64,000 nt of DNA from Plectrocnemia conspersa. Its lineage: Eukaryota; Arthropoda; Insecta; Trichoptera; Polycentropodidae. The translations under genes and the position numbers were made by a program. Positions 58,032 to 64,000 of this stretch are shown piece after piece; position 1 is the stretch's first letter; each line of letters begins with the position of its first letter. The notes below the pieces were generated by a model. The model was not told the origin of the DNA. It saw nothing but the letters and a program-made list of their open reading frames with translations, and searched no databases. The DNA lies in assembly GCA_009617715.1 (NCBI GenBank), contig VTFK01000122.1, positions 434,001 to 498,000 of the forward strand, read 5' to 3'.

Positions 58032-59539
58032 TTATCTGCAACAGTTTCGCTATTTTTCATTTGAAGCTTAAATTTGACAACAAGTTAGTCGTTGATATAA
58101 GTGAAAGATTCTGCTCCACCAAAACTGTTTTCCCATAGATCAATGTAAGAAATACACCGGTCAAAATTTTTTGTAAATTCTTGTAGAGTTTTATTAATAA
58201 TATACTTCCTATATTTTCTAGTAATCAATTCGAGTTTCCTTTCATAAACCACCAATACATTTCATACAATAATTTTCAAAGAACTGTTTTATTATCAGTG
58301 GACAGTATTCTTGTGTAATAAAATAAGATCTGTCCTTCAAAAATTTTAAATATTCTGTCAATAGCGGGATGTAAAATAAAACCTTTTTATATTCTAATCT
58401 ACTTTTTAGACTCGAACCGTATATATTCGGAAATATTTATAAATTTTGACCACTAAAGTCTCTATTTCAATAGGTGGAACATCAACTACAGTTTGAAGAC
58501 TGTTGTGAATGTGTGAGCACCGCTACCAATGCCCAGAATATTTCTTCCCAGTGCCTTTTTCATTCGACTGTAAATATTGTTTTCTCCTTTCCGTTTTACA
58601 CCCTCAAAATGGCATTGCAGTTATCTCCACAAAATTCGATTATTGTGTGTTTTGATAACTAACATAAATAACACATTCTTATAGCATATTTTATTAAGAA
58701 AAATCATGTATATTTTCATTGCGAAGAACTCAAAAGAACATATTAAAAAGAAACTACCAATTATTTTAACGTAGCTTTTTATTTTGAAAAATTATCAAAT
58801 CGTATTGAAAAATCATGAATCATAATCGTAAAAGGTGGACTACAATGTAGTTCTTTAGGGGAAAATCGTAAAAAAATTCGATAAAAATATTTATATCTGT
58901 ACCAATGACATGACGATAAATTACTGGGGAATAAGAATTGTAAAATATGTTATTTTAGCCATGTTGGACGCCATAGGTTGTAAAACAATTCGATTCGATA
59001 GACTGCATATTAAATAAATATATACCAATATATTGTTGAATATAAGGGCTAAGGGATAAAATTAGTCTCATATTAACTTGATATTATTTTCAATACATAA
59101 ATATTTGTTGTTATTTCACAGAAACTATTTTAATTTGTGGGTTTTTAAGCAGCTTTGCGTTGCTGTCTACAGTAAGACGAACGAATGTTGAATTAAATTT
59201 GTTTCAGAATTTAATAACAACATTTAATATATACTGGTGATCAATCGAAACTGTAATAATTAATGATATAAACAGATCCAAAACAATGGTGTAATAGATT
59301 ATTTAAACCAGAGATAGGTTCTTAATATAGAGTGACGTAAGATTGAATGTACATCCTCAAGTGACATGCTTCAGTCAATTTAATAATTGCGCTTAAACAC
59401 AGTTTCAAGATCGTGTCAATCATCTTAAATGCTGAAATGGCGCACAATTTACTTTATAATACGTACCCGACTCCTTGCATAGTATGGGACACAAACATAA
59501 CGCATTTGATCCTATCGCAAAATTGTGTTACAGACTAAG
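58032..59539. other. AT-rich stretch, no gene supported
   Basis: 58040-58260 read on the minus strand gives a partly open frame (KLELITRKYRKY, DLWENSFGG). It could be more of the LINE upstream of RT, but I cannot match it. The rest has no signal. Confidence 0.35.
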
Positions 59540-59910
59540 TCAGGAATTCTAAGGTCGCCCCAAGGTCGCGCAGCGTCCCAAAAAGCTCTTTGTGAGCGGT
59601 ACAATAGTTTTCGCGTACAAACAATGAAGAATGTCACTACTATTCGTGTGCGAATTCATCTCTCGTGCGGTCTCCTGCCCTTTGGGATAATGACGTTCGT
59701 GTTCGGTCCCGGGACCTTCCGCCCCTTTCGCAATAAAATATTTTTTCACGAAACTTTCTCCCCTTCTTGCTCCACCCCCTAGTTCGATTCTCTCCGCGGG
59801 AAAGCCCGGCTATATTTACTTAGACTATTTTTTATCCGGACCTGTTAGACATCTTTGTATTCCTGTCGGCGTGACCCTACGCTGTGGGAGGGACGTCGCC
59901 TTTTGAACTC
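59540..59910. promoter_or_regulatory. Candidate regulatory island
   Basis: CpG-rich unique block (AAGGTCGCGCAGCGTCCC, GTGCGGTCTCCTGCCC, GTCCCGGGACCTTCC palindrome-like). Overlapping frames on both strands show no domain. Candidate conserved element. Confidence 0.3.
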
Positions 59911-60355
59911 TTACTGATATTTTTGGACGAAATATTATCAACATATGATAGATAGTTTTTTTGATAGATTGTGCTGATCTTCTATCGGTGTTAAGCAGTC
60001 GCGATAGTCGGACTATATAATTAGTTTCTTAATTTTTTGTGTAATGAAGCTATGGGGGTTATGCAAATCATTGACTGGTTTCTTTGCTATAAAAATGTAT
60101 GTGCAACGATTTTATTAAACGCCTTTAACCAGAAAAAATATCATCAAAAAAATTGAAAGTCACAATTTATTTTGTTATAATGCAAACGGTTTTTGCAAAT
60201 TGTCAGTACATTGTTGCTTTCGGGATTGTAATTATTTAGGGTGTGACTTTGTAGCCAGTAAGACGCAGGTGGAAACTAGTAAGAGTTTTGTTAGGTTGTA
60301 TTACATATTGCGACATACAGGTGTAATTGCATTTGTTAGTTTCTGTGTTGCATGA
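59911..60355. other. AT-rich stretch, no gene seen
   Basis: Nothing supported. Confidence 0.45.
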
Positions 60356-60447
60356 GCATTACAGTTTTACGAGGTTAGCGCATGCATTTGAATGGCAGCA
60401 TTACAGTTTTACGAGGTTAGTGCAATAGCACATGCATTTGAATGGCA
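60356..60447. repeat. Tandem duplication, two units
   Basis: Unit 1 (60356-60397) and unit 2 (60398-60447) both run from GCATTACAGTTTTACGAGG to CATGCATTTGAATGGCA. Unit 2 has an 8-base insert (TGCAATAG-like). A recent local duplication. Confidence 0.8.
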
Positions 60448-60865
60448 GTTGTTTTTGTTACGTACGGTATTAATTAACCGCCGTGTCGTCAATAGTAGAA
60501 TACTACAATAGAATTTGGTTTATGACGCTTTTAACGCGTTTTTCACAGACAATATGACTTTAGGCCTGTCGCGGATCGCCTGTGGCTCTCACAATCACAT
60601 AAAATACATTTTTTAAATATACATGAAAAATACATGTACATTTTCTTGAAAAATAATAATTATTCAACGATAATTATTTTATGATGCTATATTTCGAAAT
60701 AAACACCATCCCTTAATTATATTTTTAGAATTTAGTTTGCCAGTGAGCTAGCTAATAATGCTGAGAATACGAAATAAAAAAACATTGCAAGACTAAATTT
60801 TCTTCCAGGAAATCTTGTTAGAGAAATTTAGTAACATAATCCCTATTATGAAGCATCATTATAGT
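60448..60865. other. AT-rich stretch, no gene seen
   Basis: Nothing supported. Confidence 0.45.
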
Positions 60866-61660
60866 TTCGAAGAAAAATGTGCTATCGACTCCACGCGCGG
60901 TTCGTTTCCGCGATTTTTCCAAGTGAACAACAAAGGGTTGCCTTTTTACTAAAGCGATACCTTAAATCGTTGCGAATGTTTCATTCACGTGTCATTTATT
61001 CGCGTTTCGTGTTATATTTCTATATTCTGCGAATGAAACTGTCCGTGCTGACCCGATTTAAAGGCGACCTTTTCTCCGAAACAATTATCTGAGCGAGAGA
61101 TAGCCAGAGGAAAGAAACGATCCGCGCTTCCCTCTGCTATAAGGGACAATGTAAAATTTACCGTTGAACACTTTATGCGAGCCAGATAACGTTTGATTTA
61201 GGGCTATTCGAACGGTTATATATCATCGGAGGTTTCGCTTTTTGCGAGCCGAAATTTTGGTTACGGAATAAATGGAGCGCTATCCTGGCATTAAATTGTT
61301 GCAATCTCGCACAGGATATTCGCAATTGAGCGTGGGCAGCTTTTGAAAGCTCCGTGTGCCTGTGAACAAACATACATTGATCCACGTGTATTCCGCGTCA
61401 TTATACATTCTCTAATCCATAATCGATAGGCATTATCGTGAGTGACCTATTGCGTGAACGCTTCGGTCAGATTTCGATCGCAATTCCCGACATTTTTCGT
61501 CATAATATGAACTGCTCTATTTTCACGGTGCATATTTTCCGAGACGCCTTTGTGCCTACCGGTGGGGTCGTGTAATAAACCATCACCCCATTTCTCCATC
61601 CCCTGGACGTAAATGGCTCAGGGGTCATATTCTCAAAGTCGGCGGGAAGCTTACAGCGCT
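60866..61660. promoter_or_regulatory. Large candidate regulatory island
   Basis: About 800 bp of unique, G+C-richer sequence. Notable words are AACAACAAAGGG (SOX/TCF-like, about 60926), AGATAACG (GATA, about 61183), AATTGAGCGTGGGCAGC and TTCACGGTGCATA. Frames of 64-71 codons on both strands lack domains. The longest such block in the last third of the window. Confidence 0.3.
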
Positions 61661-62384
61661 CTGACGATCGACAGATTGTCTGCTAATTCGGCTGCTAAGA
61701 AATTGTCTCAATTTACATTTCGCGAATTCAACGTGAATGCGAATATTCGACATTTAAATATTTGCTGTTATCTTTTACGTTCGTTAATTCTAAACATTTC
61801 CGTTTAAAGGGGCGTAGGAATTGATTGCATAACGTAATATGATGATGTAATATTCTTTTATATATTTTACATTGTATCAACATGCAATTTAAACATTTTA
61901 AAAATCGTTAGTTACTAAGTATTTTTTTTTATATGACGCATGTATTTATAAACTATGCATAAAGATAAAAATCTTTGTTTGTTCGCCTTTTAAAATATCC
62001 AGATTATGGATCGCTTTTTTTATTTGTATTATTATAATCAGTATGAATAATATGGGTCATTGTTGGATATTATCTTATTTTTCTGGTGTCATGTCCGATT
62101 TCAGATGTTGGCGACTACCTTCTTGATAAGTTTCAAGTATCCCCCTAGCTCCTTAAATACACTAAACACTTCTTCAATTGTCATACCCGTCCATATTTTA
62201 TTTAGATCCATTTTACCTTCAATTATTCTTATTTTTTATGTATAAAGGAGCTCATATTTTGGACCTCAGATCTGTGTTCGAGGTACTCCATCTTCCTCCG
62301 TTTGATGATTGAAAGAAGTTATCGATCGTGTCTTATTAAGAAAAGAATTCGATTAATAAAGACTCTCTTCTTAGTCCATTTAGC
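61661..62384. other. AT-rich stretch, no gene seen
   Basis: An acceptor-like GTCCGATTTCAG at 62102 has no partner. Nothing else. Confidence 0.45.
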
Positions 62385-62500
62385 ATATTTATTTTTATTA
62401 CATCTTCCGTTGTAACCTTACAGACGTAAGCCCAATGCGTTACAATGGGCAAATCTGTACCAACTGAGTAAGTCAATATTTTGTATTAATACGTAATTCT
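62385..62500 (-). mobile_element. LINE 3'-end fragment with intact hairpin
   Basis: TTGTAAC (62410-62416) pairs with GTTACAA (62439-62445), extendable by a wobble and a C-G pair. The loop CTTACAGACGTAAGCCCAAT is close to the family form. The AT tail (TATTTATTTTTATTA) lies left, and CTGTACCAACTGAGTAAG upstream, as in the 42262 copy. Confidence 0.6.
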
Positions 62501-62784
62501 TATAGTATTCAAATTTATTTTAGTTTTTAATGTGAAGGATGAACCAGGTGTTTTGCCATTAATTTGTCTATATTTGGCTCTATTTATGTCAGCAGCATTT
62601 GCAAATCTCCGCGTTTAACATATTTAGATGAAAGATTTATGACTGCGTAAATCCACATTCTACCATGTATTTGAAGGAAATGCAATCAACAATTTTCTTG
62701 CCACAGCCCATAGTTCAGGATAAATCATGCGTATCTGCTTTTGCAACTATAATTCTTTGGTATAGCGGATAACGTATAAGTAGG

Positions 62785-62880
62785 GCATCCAAATACCCGG
62801 CCTAATTAATTACCCGGTTATACGGATATTTTTCGAGAAAGAACCGGGTACCCGGTTCGGTTCCGGGTAATTTTTATAAG
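62785..62880. mobile_element. Possible hAT-like element end
   Basis: TAGGGCATCCAAATACCCGG, TACCCGGTTATACGG and ACCGGGTACCCGGTTCGG form stacked short inverted repeats, in the style of some hAT ends. The opposite end is not in view or not recognised. Confidence 0.3.
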
Positions 62881-63559
62881 CCGTTAAGAGTCCTATTTTT
62901 ATTATATTTGAATATTTGATTAAATATGATGTGATATATTTAATTTTACTTTAATAATTAATATTATTTAAAAAAAAATAAGGTATTGCAATAAAATCAA
63001 TATATTATGTAATTATTAATACTTTACATAATCGAAATATTTTTACATTCCATCGGTAGATACATATATACATATACTTACATACTACATACATGTGTAA
63101 CAGTACAAAACCGAAATAATTATTTTTAACACATATTTGGCCCAAATTGCACATGAAAAAAAATAATTGAGGAAATAAATTTTATTAAAATTACAAAAAA
63201 AAAAATTAGACGATTGTATTTATTCTATGTATTATATTAGGTAAGGAAACCAAGTTTTAGTGATGTTCTTTTGTAAAAGTTATATTTTAAAACACTAACG
63301 AATCAATGGATATTTTTACAACGCATTAAAAATTTATTTTTATTTACAATTCTTTCAAAATAATCCTTATGTATGCATTCGCTTATCTCCCGAAATCTAT
63401 AGGTCCTTGGATGGTCCTTTTTTTTTGTCGTTATATCGTTTAAGAACGCCGATTCGGCTCTTCCATTTAAGTGAAATAATGGAAAAATTATTAAAATGAA
63501 ATTAACACATCTCTGTATAAGGATATTTTCAGTTTGATACCATAATATTTTTCTTTGTT
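62881..63559. other. AT-rich stretch, no gene seen
   Basis: Nothing supported. Confidence 0.45.
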
Positions 63560-63990
63560 CAGTCAGCTAGAGGATTATGAACCTATGCTAATTGATTTAA
63601 ATACAGATTTTTAAGATGTCTTACATCTTGAAAAGAGTAGGGGAAAGAATCTAGCCTGATAGAACTTCGGTCCTCAATAAAATGATCGCGTTTTACGCAA
63701 TCAAATGCTTTCTTAAAATCAATAAAACAAACATAATCAGGTTATTATATAGCTAATTAATTTATTATAAAGAATACATCCTGATGTTTCCATTGAATAC
63801 ACGTTTCATGTCTCATTATTGGCCGATACAAAGGTTCGTACAATAACCGTTTGGTGTACCTCGGCAGCATTCTATTTTCAAACAATGCTTTTTAAACTCA
63901 CCTTTATTACCCTCTGTGGGGTAATTTGTATTGCGAAGAGAGAATCTAATCGCTCGTTGTATATGTACGTATATGTATAATTAATTAAAC
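63560..63990 (-). pseudogene. RTE-like LINE, RT fragment
   Basis: On the minus strand VCFIDFKKAFDCVKRD (63732 leftwards) is a clear RT motif A with its aspartate. In the same frame, QDVRHLKNLYLNQLA (about 63625-63580) matches the segment usually found about 40 residues later, so roughly half that interval is deleted. Upstream (63840-63760) RYTKRLLYEPLYRP is followed by several stops. It is a different LINE lineage from the 56-58 kb jockey-like copy, closer to RTE-type elements, and inactive. Confidence 0.65.
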
Positions 63991-64000
63991 TCCGAGGATT

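Noticed and set aside
58040..58260. LINE endonuclease or linker upstream of the RT
   Set aside because: The partly open minus-strand frame has no endonuclease motifs that I can see.
1..64000. CRISPR arrays, rRNA genes, prophage or endogenous viral genes
   Set aside because: No regularly spaced identical repeats, no rRNA cores and no virus-like coding beyond non-LTR retrotransposon RT were seen.

Overview
This window is AT-rich, gene-poor eukaryotic DNA, most likely from an insect. The evidence is a jockey-type non-LTR retrotransposon, an RTE-type reverse-transcriptase (RT) fragment, a Tigger/pogo DNA transposon, tRNA-headed SINE-like repeats and many palindromic or TTAA/TA-flanked miniature elements. 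It has no operons, no closely packed long ORFs, no rRNA and no CRISPR array. A lepidopteran or similar insect would fit, but I cannot fix the order from sequence alone. I recognise no intact host protein-coding gene. The window reads as a large intron or intergenic desert, and nearly every open frame under about 100 codons looks like chance.

The best-supported coding sequence belongs to mobile elements. A frameshifted jockey-like LINE lies on the minus strand at 56413-58031, with RT motifs A, B and C (YADD). Older relatives lie at 8032-8253, 12150-12665 and 52200-52415 (all plus strand), and an RTE-like RT remnant at 63560-63990 (minus). A 1.1-kb Tigger-like element (14290-15401) still carries a CENP-B-type DNA-binding domain and the DETG catalytic motif, but most of its DDE domain is deleted. 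Five or six copies of a LINE 3' end share a short hairpin whose stem bases change together between copies.

Non-coding elements are common. There is a transposon with 46-bp terminal inverted repeats (45517-46373), an element with about 60-bp inverted ends (55245-55780), a 44-bp-arm hairpin between TTAA sites (54880-55011), piggyBac-like TTAA miniature elements (17168-17415, 26435-26624), palindromic miniature elements (1-215, 42405-42545), hAT-like ends (281-462, 3896, 8743, 39387, 42897, 62785) and four same-strand copies of a tRNA-derived SINE-like repeat (28951, 30485, 33436, 51311).

Against the AT-rich background lie about twenty short islands (200-800 bp) richer in G+C and CpG, such as 1861-2370, 10740-11170, 15691-16270, 18181-19720, 21556-21990, 24985-25660, 34950-35330, 41136-41520, 49116-49640, 59540-59910 and 60866-61660. 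They match no repeat seen here and lack a convincing reading frame. I treat them as candidate conserved regulatory elements. The most CpG-rich, 54106-54495, looks like a promoter with a 5' non-coding exon. Two stretches have good splice signals on the plus strand: a 40-nt candidate micro-exon at 10478-10517 and a 218-nt candidate non-coding exon at 46733-46950. They suggest, without proving it, that the window lies in long introns of a plus-strand gene.
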